From an uncultured Opitutia bacterium (GTDB lineage Bacteria > Verrucomicrobiota > Verrucomicrobiia > Opitutales > Opitutaceae): a DNA stretch of 64,000 nucleotides. Position 1 is the stretch's first letter, and every line of letters starts with the position of its first letter. The notes beneath the pieces were generated by a model. It had not been told where the DNA came from. It saw nothing but the letters and a program-made list of their open reading frames with translations, and searched no databases. The translations under genes were made by a program, and so were the position numbers. Location of the stretch: assembly GCA_903902745.1 (NCBI GenBank), contig CAIUWA010000052.1, positions 26,454 through 90,453 on the forward strand. Direction: 5' to 3'. This document shows, piece after piece, positions 1 to 8,151 of this stretch.

Positions 1-993
1 AGCCGTGGCCGCCGGGATGTTTTCCTGCTGCGCAATCCGCGAGAGCTGCTGGAAATCGCGATTCGTCTCGCGCTGGTAATCGGCGTAACGGGCGTCGCCC
101 AGCGACATTTTCAGATCGGCGTTGAGCTGTTGCAGGGCCGCCTGGCGGGTTTCCGGGTCGGCGCTGCGAAGGTCGCCGGTCGGGGCCACCGCGGCGCCGT
201 ACTTCTGCTGGGCCTGGAAGACGGCCCGGAACTCAGCCTCGCTCGAGTCGAAGCCACCGAGGTAGCGGCCCAGCAGACTGACGAGCGGTGAGGAGCGCAG
301 CTCGTAATCGGCGAGTTCTTCCGGCGTCAGTATGGCGGCGAGGTCGGCATGCTTCTCGCTCGCGAGCAACACGAGCTTCTCGCGGTCTTCCGGGAGCGTG
401 ACGCCATTCATCCCGGCGCGAACGGCGGAGCTCATGTCGCCATAGTCATCCTCGATGCGCTGGAGCTGGTCGATTTTCTGGCGAGACAGGTTGCCGAACT
501 GCCGGCGCTGGGCCGCCGAGACGTCGTCAGTGGCGAACGCCGGGTCGCTGAACAAATCGCGCATGAGCTTCGAGCGCTCGCGTTGCAGCCGGGTATATTC
601 GGCATAATTCTTCGAGTCGCTGGAGATGAAACCCGACTGTTTCCAATAGGGCGTATTGGGGTCGGGCTCGAGGAGCGCGCGCATCCGCGTGTCGTAGCGG
701 GCGTTGAGCTCGGCGCTGACGATTGCGCGGATGAGCGAGACCGGAAAGCCCGCGGCGCGCAGGCGGGCGACGAGCGTAGCGAGGTCGTCGGTCTTCAAGG
801 CGGACCAGAGTTGGCCCCGGGTCGTGGACTGCGCCGCCGGGCTGGCGGCCGGAGCGGCGGCGGTCTGCCCGTCGGAGTGAAAATGCCGCGCGAAAAAATC
901 CTGGAAGGCCGGCGGAGTCAGCGAAGGTCGAAGAGCGAACGCGGCGAGAAAGCCGTTGGCGGCCAGCGACACGGCAATGAGCGGGATTTTCAT
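1..993 (-). CDS. membrane-anchored protein of unknown family, paralog 3 of 3 (3' end outside window)
   Basis: The reading frame is open from an ATG at 993 to the window edge, so the C-terminus is missing. The N-terminus has a short hydrophobic anchor (IPLIAVSLAANGFLAAFAL), then an Ala/Pro-rich stretch, then the family motif VARLRAAGFP. Later motifs are RRQFGNLSRQKIDQLQRI, a PEDREKL segment, ILTPEELADYELRSSP and LGDARYADYQ. The same motifs, in the same order, occur in the two genes immediately upstream, so this is the third member of a tandem paralog set. It starts 10 bp after the stop of the preceding member, which suggests one transcript. The function is unknown. The charged, probably helical body outside a membrane anchor suggests an envelope or periplasmic protein, but that is inference. 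Confidence 0.8.
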   Translation of the reverse strand, partial: MKIPLIAVSLAANGFLAAFALRPSLTPPAFQDFFARHFHSDGQTAAAPAASPAAQSTTRGQLWSALKTDDLATLVARLRAAGFPVSLIRAIVSAELNARYDTRMRALLEPDPNTPYWKQSGFISSDSKNYAEYTRLQRERSKLMRDLFSDPAFATDDVSAAQRRQFGNLSRQKIDQLQRIEDDYGDMSSAVRAGMNGVTLPEDREKLVLLASEKHADLAAILTPEELADYELRSSPLVSLLGRYLGGFDSSEAEFRAVFQAQQKYGAAVAPTGDLRSADPETRQAALQQLNADLKMSLGDARYADYQRETNRDFQQLSRIAQQENIPAATA

Positions 994-1003
994 GAAGAGG
1001 TAT

Positions 1004-2260
1004 TTATTTGGAGGCCGGTGCCTTGGGCCGCGGCGTGAGCTGGTTCAGCCATTGGCCGCCGTTCTGTTTGTAGCCTTCGAGGCCGCGGGCACCGAGGGTG
1101 GCGGTGATCTTGGTGGCGGCTTCCTGCGCGAGGGCGACGAGCTGGGCGGTGCGGGCATCGGCCGAGAGCTTGCGGTCGGCACGCACGGCAGCGACGCGCT
1201 GCTGGACGTCCTGCTGCACCGAGGCCACTTGCGCGGCGGCGGAAAGCGGAAGATCGAGGCGGGCCACGAGGGCGTTGAGCTGCTGGTACTGGGGCTGGGA
1301 GGCCTGCTGGTAGTCGGCGTAACGCTCAGGACCCAGCAGGGCCTTGATCTGCTCTCGCATTTGTTCCTCGGCGGCGCGTTGGTCGTCTGACTGTCCCATC
1401 AAGGCCAGCGCAAAGGGCATCCCCGAGAATTTTTCGTCCACGGCTTGGTAGAGAGGGAACAGCGCGCGGTACTCGGCCTCGGTGGCATTGAAGCCGGTGA
1501 GCGCCTGCCGGAGCCGTTCCGAGGCAGGGCTGTTGCGCAGGTCGTACTCGAGCAGTTCGTCCGGCGTGAGCAGTTTGGCGATGGAGGCATGCATCTCTTT
1601 TTCCATGAGCGTGGCCTTGTCCATCGCGGCGACTTTTTCATCGTCCGACAAAGGCGGACCACCACCGGACTGGCCGTTGAGCCGGGAAAATTGCTCCATG
1701 GAGTCCCGCTGGATGGACGTGAGCTGGGCCACTTTCTCGGCGGGAAGATTGCCGTATCGCGCGATCCGGTCGGCGCGGGCGGCATCGCTGTCTCCCAGCG
1801 CGGAATCATCGGTGCCGAGAAGCTGCTTCATTGTGTCACTTCGCTCGCGGTCGAGCTGGGCGAGCGCGGCGGCAGTCTGGGCGTCGGCCGCGGTTCTCGG
1901 GCGGTTTTTCCAGTAGGGCCCGGAAATCTCGTCATACGACAGCGCCTGCCGGCGCAATTCGAAGCGCTGGTTGATGAGGGCGCGCAGGATGTTGGGTGGA
2001 AAACCAGCGGCGCGCAGCCGGGCAACGGTGGGGCCGAGATCGTCGGTGCCAAGCTTGGCCCCCGGTTTGGTGGAGCCCGAAAGGCTGGTTGTGGTGGCAG
2101 TGGCAGACTCCGCAGCCCGGGTGGAAGAGGCGGTGGCAAAGTTTTCCACGGCCGAACCGAGGGAGGCCGGCGGCGAATCCGCAGGGCTCAGGACGAGTGC
2201 GGCGAGCAACGCGACATTGGCCGCGAGTGAACCGGCGAGCATGACGGAGGAAAGCTTCAT
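1004..2260 (-). CDS. membrane-anchored protein of unknown family, paralog 2 of 3
   Basis: This 418-residue protein has an N-terminal hydrophobic segment (about residues 5-26), a low-complexity Ser/Thr/Ala linker and then a charged helical body. Motifs shared with both neighbours are VARLRAAGFPPN, RYGNLPAEKVAQLTSI, LLTPDELLEYDLRNSP, FNATEAEYRALF and LGPERYADYQ. The start overlaps the stop of the upstream paralog by ATGA (2257-2260), which indicates translational coupling. I do not recognise a characterised family. The C-terminus is Pro/Lys-rich (TPRPKAPASK). Confidence 0.85.
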   Translation of the reverse strand: MKLSSVMLAGSLAANVALLAALVLSPADSPPASLGSAVENFATASSTRAAESATATTTSLSGSTKPGAKLGTDDLGPTVARLRAAGFPPNILRALINQRFELRRQALSYDEISGPYWKNRPRTAADAQTAAALAQLDRERSDTMKQLLGTDDSALGDSDAARADRIARYGNLPAEKVAQLTSIQRDSMEQFSRLNGQSGGGPPLSDDEKVAAMDKATLMEKEMHASIAKLLTPDELLEYDLRNSPASERLRQALTGFNATEAEYRALFPLYQAVDEKFSGMPFALALMGQSDDQRAAEEQMREQIKALLGPERYADYQQASQPQYQQLNALVARLDLPLSAAAQVASVQQDVQQRVAAVRADRKLSADARTAQLVALAQEAATKITATLGARGLEGYKQNGGQWLNQLTPRPKAPASK

Positions 2261-3540
2261 GGCGTGGGTGCAGGCCGGGCCACTGGCGGTGTGGCCGGGC
2301 GAAGCCGGGCAGCGCGCTGTTCAAGACTGGTGAGCCAGCCGCCATTGCCCGCCTTGTAGGTCGCGAGCCCGCTTTCGCCGAGCGTGCCGGTAAGCGTGGC
2401 TGTGGCTTCCTGGGCGAGCGCTGCAAGCTGGACCCCGCGCTGACCAGCCGTGAGCGATTTGTCGGCGATGATCGCGGTCATGCGGCTGGTCGTGTCCCGT
2501 TGGACGCCCACGATCTGCGCCGTGGCCGTGGCGGGCAGGGCGAGGCTCGTGACCAGTTGGTCCGTTTGCAGGTACGCGGGATCGGTCATGAGCTGGTAAT
2601 CTGCAAAACGCTCGGGGGAGAGCACGGACTTGAGTTGTTCGGTGACCGTGCCCAGCGAATTACGGCGCTCGCGTCGCTCATCCACGGTGAGAAATGCGAT
2701 CCGGCCGTCGCCGTACTGGGCATCGAAATCCTGCTGCACCTTGAAGATGGTGCGGAATTCGTCCTCGGTGGGATTGAACGCGTTGAGCTGGTCGTGAAGC
2801 CGGTTGGCTATGGCGCTCGTGCGCAGGTTGTACTCGAAGAGTTCATTGGGACTTAAAAGCTTCTCCAGGTCCGCGCGTTTTTGCTCCTCGAGGAAAGCGA
2901 GCTTCTCGCGGTCCTCCGGGAGGATGATGTTCCGGCCTTGAGCGCGGATGTCGGCCATGAGGTCGGAATAATCCGAGTTGAGCCGGCTGAGTTGCGCGAT
3001 GCGGTCGGGATCGAGGTTGCCATACCGCCGCTGGGTCCAGGCCCGGTCGTAATCCGACTGGGCGGTGTCAGGGCCGAGCAACTTATAAAGCAGATCCTGT
3101 TCGTCGCTGTTCAACCGCCGGCGCATTGCGGTGATTTTCTGGTCGGCGAGCGACGTTTCGCCCGGCTGGCCCTGCCACCACGGCTTGGCAGCCACCGCGT
3201 CCGCGATGGTCTTGTGGCGGTCGGCGAATCGTTCCGCGACGAGCGCGGTCATGATCGTGCGCACAAGCTTCGGTGGATAACCCTCGGCGCGAAGCCGGGC
3301 GACGACGTCGGATAATTCGCCCGTGGTGAGCTGGGACCATGACTCGGGACTGCGGCCCGCGGCGGATCCGGAGCTCGAGGTGCCGGAAGCAGCCGGATTG
3401 GTACCCGTGGACGCCGGATGAGACGTCGGGGAAAGCCACGCCCGGACAGTAGGCCGTTGCACGAAGGCGAAGACCAGCGTGGCATTGACCGCCAGCGAGC
3501 CGGCAAGCAGCAGTGGGGAAATTTTCACGCGGGGCAGCAA
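2257..3540 (-). CDS. membrane-anchored protein of unknown family, paralog 1 of 3
   Basis: This 427-residue protein is the promoter-proximal member of the tandem set. It has an N-terminal anchor (LLLAGSLAVNATLVFAFV), a Ser/Gly/Ala-rich linker and a charged body. Shared motifs are VARLRAEGYPPKLVR, RRYGNLDPDRIAQLSRL, LLSPNELFEYNLRTS, FNPTEDEFRTIF and LSPERFADYQ. A promoter must lie in the 146-bp gap 3541-3686, although no consensus stood out. The three proteins have diverged well beyond recent duplication, so the array is probably old and kept by selection. Function unknown. Confidence 0.85.
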   Translation of the reverse strand: MLPRVKISPLLLAGSLAVNATLVFAFVQRPTVRAWLSPTSHPASTGTNPAASGTSSSGSAAGRSPESWSQLTTGELSDVVARLRAEGYPPKLVRTIMTALVAERFADRHKTIADAVAAKPWWQGQPGETSLADQKITAMRRRLNSDEQDLLYKLLGPDTAQSDYDRAWTQRRYGNLDPDRIAQLSRLNSDYSDLMADIRAQGRNIILPEDREKLAFLEEQKRADLEKLLSPNELFEYNLRTSAIANRLHDQLNAFNPTEDEFRTIFKVQQDFDAQYGDGRIAFLTVDERRERRNSLGTVTEQLKSVLSPERFADYQLMTDPAYLQTDQLVTSLALPATATAQIVGVQRDTTSRMTAIIADKSLTAGQRGVQLAALAQEATATLTGTLGESGLATYKAGNGGWLTSLEQRAARLRPATPPVARPAPTP

Positions 3541-3686
3541 AAGAAACTAACGCGGAGCGGAACGTTCTCTTAGATCAGGATCAGGGATTTCTCGGACGGG
3601 GTGGCGAGTCAGCCAATGGGGGAATGACGGAAATCGCTCGGGGCAGGGTCTTTGACGCCACTGACGTGGCAAAGTTGCCGATATTT

Positions 3687-4587
3687 TCACGCTTTTTGCG
3701 CGGGGTGGGAGAAACGGCCGGTGCGGAGAAAAGTCCGGGTTTGGGCGATCGTGTCGCCGCGCCATTGCAGCCAGGTGTGGGAATGCGGCAGAACGAGGAA
3801 ATCACTCATGCCCCTCCAGCTGCGCACTGGCCACGGAAACTTTCCCGTCATTGGGGCCGCCCATCCACGCCGAGAAAAGCGGGTTGAAGGGGCGGTTGCC
3901 GGCAATGATACCGAGGCGTCCCGTGCTGGTCCAGGGACCGAGCAAACGGGGCAGGGAATCTGGACCGGTGCCCAGACGCCGGCCATTCACGCTGGTGATC
4001 CAGCGGAAGGGCGGAAAATCGATGAGCCGGTCGACGACTTCGCTGCCAGCATTGGGCGGCGCAAGCATGACGATCCGGCCGAGGCGGCCGGAGTAATTGG
4101 GGGTTGGGAATTGGTAGTTGGTGGTGGTGGCGGTCTGATCGCGCAGCCAGAGTCGCAGCAGGATACCGCCCATTGAATGCGTGACGAAGTGCAGCTGGGT
4201 TGCGGTGTCGGCGTCGTTTTCGTGCAGCACGCGGGGCAGCCATTGGTCGGCGAGCTGTTCGAGCGGCATCGTGCGCGAAGGATAGGAGAGGTTGACGACC
4301 TCATACCCATCGCGCCGGAGTGCGATCTCGAAGCGTTTCATGGCCCAGCTGCCCAGGCCGAGCCCATGCAACAGGACGACGGTCTCACCGGCCGGTTTGG
4401 CCGTCGGATCCGTGACCGGAGTGAAGCCGGCGCGGAGGGTGGGGCTCATGGCCAGGATTAAAATGAAAGACCGTCGGAAGCGCGACACTCCGATGCGATA
4501 GGACCGAAGGGTGGGGGTTGCGGCAAAGTGCCCGGTCCTGCGGTTCAATCTGTCATTGGGCCCGAAGCGGATGCGCCTGATGCGCAC
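3687..4587 (-). pseudogene. alpha/beta hydrolase (lipase-like), reading frame broken by +1 frameshift
   Basis: The first frame (4587 to a stop at 3802) carries the oxyanion motif LLHGLGLGSW and the nucleophile elbow THSMGG, both typical of lipase/PGAP1-like hydrolases. It ends abruptly after KVSVASAQLEG. The overlapping frame continues with MSDFLVLPHSHTWLQWRGDT and a final helix ending at 3687, which is the C-terminus (with the catalytic His) expected for this family. Removing one G from the GGGG run at 3811-3814 (CCCC on the given strand) joins the two parts. This is either a homopolymer sequencing error or a real mutation. The start is uncertain; an internal ATG at 4449 or a site near 4490 opening a signal peptide are alternatives. 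A repeat-derived peptide (TNYQFPTPNYS) is inserted at about 4092-4120. Confidence 0.7.
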
Positions 4588-4691
4588 AAGGCTTGCCCGC
4601 CACCGGCGGGTCCACGCCCTGTTGGGGGTACCCTATTTATGATCAGGTTTGCGCCGGCACTTCGGCCGGCTGAACCTGTCGCAGTTTTCCC

Positions 4692-5666
4692 ATGAAACGC
4701 CTGGCCTTGCTCTTCTTTGTCCTTGGGCTCCCGTGCGCCGCGCTCCGCGCGGCCGAGGCGCCGCCAGTGTCCGCCGCCGCGCCGGCGGCGCCGCAGATGT
4801 CACCGGAGGAACAGGGCGTGCAGGCCCTCGTTGACCGGCAGCAGGCGCTGCTGGCTGCGGCGGCCAAGGGCGGCGAGAACTTCGACATGGAGAATTTCCG
4901 CACGCAGATGCAGGACCTCGCCACCGACTATGATCATTTCCTGAAAAAAAATCCCGACTACGCGCCGGCCTACGCCGCCTATGGCGTGATGCTGGGCAAG
5001 GTGGGCATGCGGCGGCAATCCGCGATGATCCTGCTGAAGGCGGATGAACTTTTCGTCCACGATGATGGCAAGGAGGGCGCGCGCACGCCGGCCTTCGTCC
5101 GTACGTGGGCCCTGGTGAAAAACCAGATCGGGAACTACGTGGCCGAGGAGGGGAAGCCGCTGGAGGCGGTGAACTACTTTCTCGCGGCCATCGACCTCAC
5201 GCCCAACGAGCCGCTCTACCACTATCAGCTCGGGACGCTGCTGACCGAAGCCCGCGATGATTTTCTGCAAAGCGGGCATTGGACACGTCCTGCGCTCGAC
5301 CAGGCGATGCAGGGCGCTTTCCGTCGCGCCACCGAGCTCGCCCCCGGCCGGATCGAGCTCGCTTACCGCTACGCCGAAACCTTCGTCGACCTGGAGGTGC
5401 CTGACTGGGAGGGGGCGCTGAAGGCCTGGGCCGCGCTGGAGGAAAAGGCCACGACGGACTTCGACCGGCAGGCCATGCGCCTGCAGGCGGCCAACATCCT
5501 GATCAAGCAGCGGAAGTTCGACCAGGCGCGGGTGCTGCTCGAATCGGTCAAGGTGGAGCCGTTGCAAAAGGAGAAGCTGAAGCTCGTGGCGGTCCTGGAC
5601 GCGCCGGCGCCCGCCGCACCACCTGCCACGCCGAACCCGGAACCGGCGGCCTCGCCCGCAAAATAG
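4692..5666 (+). CDS. secreted TPR-repeat protein
   Basis: This 324-residue protein has a Sec signal peptide (about residues 1-20, ending near LRAAEA). The rest is helical tetratricopeptide-like repeats, for example LKKNPDYAPAYAAYGVMLGKVG and LTPNEPLYHYQLGTLL. The tail is Pro/Ala-rich. It probably acts in the periplasm or on the outer membrane as a protein-interaction scaffold; the partner is unknown. The next gene on the same strand begins 58 bp downstream. Confidence 0.8.
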   Translation: MKRLALLFFVLGLPCAALRAAEAPPVSAAAPAAPQMSPEEQGVQALVDRQQALLAAAAKGGENFDMENFRTQMQDLATDYDHFLKKNPDYAPAYAAYGVMLGKVGMRRQSAMILLKADELFVHDDGKEGARTPAFVRTWALVKNQIGNYVAEEGKPLEAVNYFLAAIDLTPNEPLYHYQLGTLLTEARDDFLQSGHWTRPALDQAMQGAFRRATELAPGRIELAYRYAETFVDLEVPDWEGALKAWAALEEKATTDFDRQAMRLQAANILIKQRKFDQARVLLESVKVEPLQKEKLKLVAVLDAPAPAAPPATPNPEPAASPAK

Positions 5667-5724
5667 CCGGCACCGCCGGTTTTTGATTTCGCCTCGCGCA
5701 CGGCTGTGCTCAGCTTGGCGGCGC

Positions 5725-6555
5725 ATGTCCTGGTTTAACCGTCTCGAACGCCGTCTCGAGCCCTTTGCGATCCCGCATATCACGCTCTATATCGTGATCG
5801 GGCAGGTTTTCGTCTACCTGTCGTTCGTGCTCCATCTGCTGGAGCCGCTCCGGATCATCTTTGTGCCGGAATTTGTGCTGCACGGGGAGGTCTGGCGCCT
5901 GTTCACCTTTATTTTCATCCCCCTGGCCGGCTACCGCAGCTCGCTCGATATCACGCTCTTCGCGTTCGTGATGTACTTCCTCTACTTCACGGGGAACACA
6001 CTGGAGGGTTACTGGGGGGCCGTGCGCTACAACCTGTTCCTTCTCTCGGGCTGGCTGCTGACGATCGCGCTGGCCTTCGTGACCCCCGGGGTGCCGGGGA
6101 GCAACATCTTCATCGGCGGCTCCATCTTCCTCGCCTTCGCCTACCTGCACCCGGATTTCGTGATCTACCTTTTTTTCATCCTGCCGGTGAAAGTCCGGTG
6201 GATCGCCATTCTCACGTGGCTGGGGTATGTTTGGACCTTCTTCACCGGCGATCTGGCCGACCGCCTGACGATCGTGGCGGCGGTGGGCAATTTCCTGATA
6301 TTCCTCGGCCGCGACCTGTGGCTCGACGCCAAAGCCGGCCGGCGGCGCATGCAGACCCAGGCTCGGCGGATCACGACCGACGAGGCCGATGAACCGCCCC
6401 GGCACCGCTGCCATGTGTGCGGCCGGAACAGCAATGACGAGCCGCGCCTCGATTTCCGCTACTGCTCGAAATGCGCCGGCGACCAATGTTATTGCCCGGA
6501 TCACATCGGCAACCACGCGCACGTGCTGACGACCGATGAGCCGGCGAAAACCTGA
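5725..6555 (+). CDS. multi-pass membrane protein with Cys-rich (zinc-ribbon-like) C-terminal tail
   Basis: The start is set at ATG 5725 (MSWFNRLERR). About 276 residues hold five or six hydrophobic helices (for example ITLYIVIGQVFVYLSFVL), a layout reminiscent of rhomboid-like membrane proteins. No serine protease motif is visible. After the last helix there is a basic linker and a cluster of Cys/His: CHVCGR, YCSKC, CYCPDH and a final HAH. These could form one or two zinc sites in the cytoplasm. The gene overlaps the start of prmB by 20 bp. The function is not assigned, and the combination is worth noting. Confidence 0.75.
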   Translation: MSWFNRLERRLEPFAIPHITLYIVIGQVFVYLSFVLHLLEPLRIIFVPEFVLHGEVWRLFTFIFIPLAGYRSSLDITLFAFVMYFLYFTGNTLEGYWGAVRYNLFLLSGWLLTIALAFVTPGVPGSNIFIGGSIFLAFAYLHPDFVIYLFFILPVKVRWIAILTWLGYVWTFFTGDLADRLTIVAAVGNFLIFLGRDLWLDAKAGRRRMQTQARRITTDEADEPPRHRCHVCGRNSNDEPRLDFRYCSKCAGDQCYCPDHIGNHAHVLTTDEPAKT

Positions 6556-7459
6556 CCCGCTGGCAGGTGCGGCGGCCCTCGACACCCTCGGGGCCTGGCT
6601 CGATTTCGCCGTGCGTCTGTACGCCCGGGAAAAAGTCGCGCTTGGGCAGGTGGCGTCGAGCGCCCACGATGAGGCGCTGTATCTGCTGCTCCGGACGCTG
6701 GACTGGCCACTCGACAGCCGCGCGGGCGTCCTGAAAAAGCCGCTGACCGCCGCACAAAAGGCGGACTTGCGCGAGGTGCTGGCGCGGCGGGTGTTTGAGC
6801 GGGTGCCGGCGGCCTATCTCACGCGGGAGGCCTGGCTGGGCGGGCTGAAATTTTATGTCGATGAGCGCGTGATCATCCCGCGCAGTTATTTCGTGGAGAT
6901 CATCCCTCAGCAGCTCGACGGCTGGCTAAGGGCGCCGGGGAAAGTGAAGCGGGTGGCCGACGTCTGCACCGGCTCGGGCTGCCTCGCGATCCTGCTCGCG
7001 CGGCATTTTCCGCGGGCGAAGGTCGACGCCATCGATCTTTCCACCACAGCGCTGGAGGTCGCGAAGATCAATGTGACGGCGCACCAGCTCACGCGCCGGG
7101 TGACGCTGCACCGCAGCGACGTTTTCGACGGTGTGCCCGCCGTGAAATATGACGTGATCCTGAGCAATCCGCCGTACGAGCCGAGCGCCCTGGTCGATGC
7201 GCAGACGCCGGAGTTCAAGGCCGAGCCGCGCCTGGCGCACGATGGCGGAAGGGATGGCTTGAAAATCATCCGCCGGCTGCTCGACCAGGCGCGCGATCGG
7301 CTAACGCCGGACGGCATCGTAGTAATCGAAGTCGGTGGCCTGCGGGCGGCGATGGACCGCGAATTCGCAACACTGGAGCCGCACTGGCTGCACACCGAGG
7401 ATGGCGCCGACTGCGTGTGCGTGATCCACGCGGCGCGGTTGCGAGGTGGAGCGTGTTGA
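6536..7459 (+). CDS. prmB: ribosomal protein L3 N5-glutamine methyltransferase
   Basis: This 307-residue class I SAM-dependent methyltransferase has an N-terminal helical domain typical of the PrmB/PrmC (HemK) family. It has the SAM-binding motif VADVCTGSGCLAILLA and the catalytic NPPY motif at residues 211-214, followed by EPSAL. PrmB methylates a Gln of ribosomal protein L3. PrmB is preferred over PrmC because of the IIPRSYFVEII segment and the long N-terminal domain; PrmC cannot be fully excluded. The last codons (GGAC and the stop) lie inside the left arm of a REP-like inverted repeat at 7444-7539. Confidence 0.9.
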   Translation: MSRRKPDPLAGAAALDTLGAWLDFAVRLYAREKVALGQVASSAHDEALYLLLRTLDWPLDSRAGVLKKPLTAAQKADLREVLARRVFERVPAAYLTREAWLGGLKFYVDERVIIPRSYFVEIIPQQLDGWLRAPGKVKRVADVCTGSGCLAILLARHFPRAKVDAIDLSTTALEVAKINVTAHQLTRRVTLHRSDVFDGVPAVKYDVILSNPPYEPSALVDAQTPEFKAEPRLAHDGGRDGLKIIRRLLDQARDRLTPDGIVVIEVGGLRAAMDREFATLEPHWLHTEDGADCVCVIHAARLRGGAC

Positions 7460-7539
7460 CCCCAACGCGCTGAGGATCATTGCCCATCCCTGATCTCCGA
7501 CTGAGCCAAACAACGCGTTGGGGTCAACGCGTTCCACCT
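7444..7539. repeat. REP-like inverted repeat spanning the convergent prmB/metW stops
   Basis: The left arm is 7444-7469 and the right arm 7514-7539, each 26 bp with two mismatches (core TTGACCCCAACGCG / CGCGTTGGGGTCAA), around a 44-bp loop. The left arm contains the prmB stop codon, and the right arm ends within the metW stop codon, so both convergent genes end in the repeat. It could act as a bidirectional terminator, although no T-tract follows. Confidence 0.8.
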
Positions 7540-8143
7540 ACTTCGCCAGATCGTAGAGCGCGTAGCCGGCGAAGAAGTTGGGCCGGGTGTGGCAGGGGGA
7601 TTTCCAATCGCCGCCCAGATGGGCGCGGCGCGTGATGGTGATGCCCTTGGTCGCGCAGAAATGCTCGAAGTCGGCGATGGAGACGGGGTTGGTGGGCCGG
7701 CTCTCGAACCAGTCGGTGGTGTAGACGGCGTTGCGCGCCTTGCGGCCGCGCAGCAGGGCGTCGACGCGGTTCTTCCAGAAAGCGTGGTTCACGAACCCCA
7801 CGGTGACGGACCGGCCCACGCGCAGCGCCTCGAGGATGACCTCAGCGGGATCGTTGAGCTCGTGCACGGTGCGCGAACAGATGACGCGGTCGAAGTGCTT
7901 TTCCGCGAAGGTCCGCATGAAGGTCACCATGTCGCCCTGGTAGGCGCTGACGCCGCGGCGCACGCACGCGGAAATCTTCGCGAAGTCGAGATCCACGCCC
8001 GTGGCGGCGACCTGCTTGGTTTGCACGAGGTAATCGAGCAGCACGCCGCGGCCGCAGCCGAGGTCGAGCACGCGCGTACCCGGCTCCACCCATTCCCCGA
8101 TGATGCGCATGTCGACCGTGCGCTTTTCGATGAGTTTGGTCAT
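7538..8143 (-). CDS. metW: methionine biosynthesis protein MetW
   Basis: This is a 201-residue methyltransferase-fold protein starting at ATG 8143 (MTKLIEKRTVDMRII). The SAM-binding-like motif VLDLGCGRGVLLDYL and the MetW signature CSRTVHELNDPAEVI are clear. A longer frame is open upstream inside metX but is only a shadow. MetW works with MetX in O-acyl-homoserine formation in many proteobacteria and other phyla. The start lies 8 bp after the metX stop, so metX-metW is an operon. Confidence 0.93.
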   Translation of the reverse strand: MTKLIEKRTVDMRIIGEWVEPGTRVLDLGCGRGVLLDYLVQTKQVAATGVDLDFAKISACVRRGVSAYQGDMVTFMRTFAEKHFDRVICSRTVHELNDPAEVILEALRVGRSVTVGFVNHAFWKNRVDALLRGRKARNAVYTTDWFESRPTNPVSIADFEHFCATKGITITRRAHLGGDWKSPCHTRPNFFAGYALYDLAK

Positions 8144-8151
8144 GACGGCGG

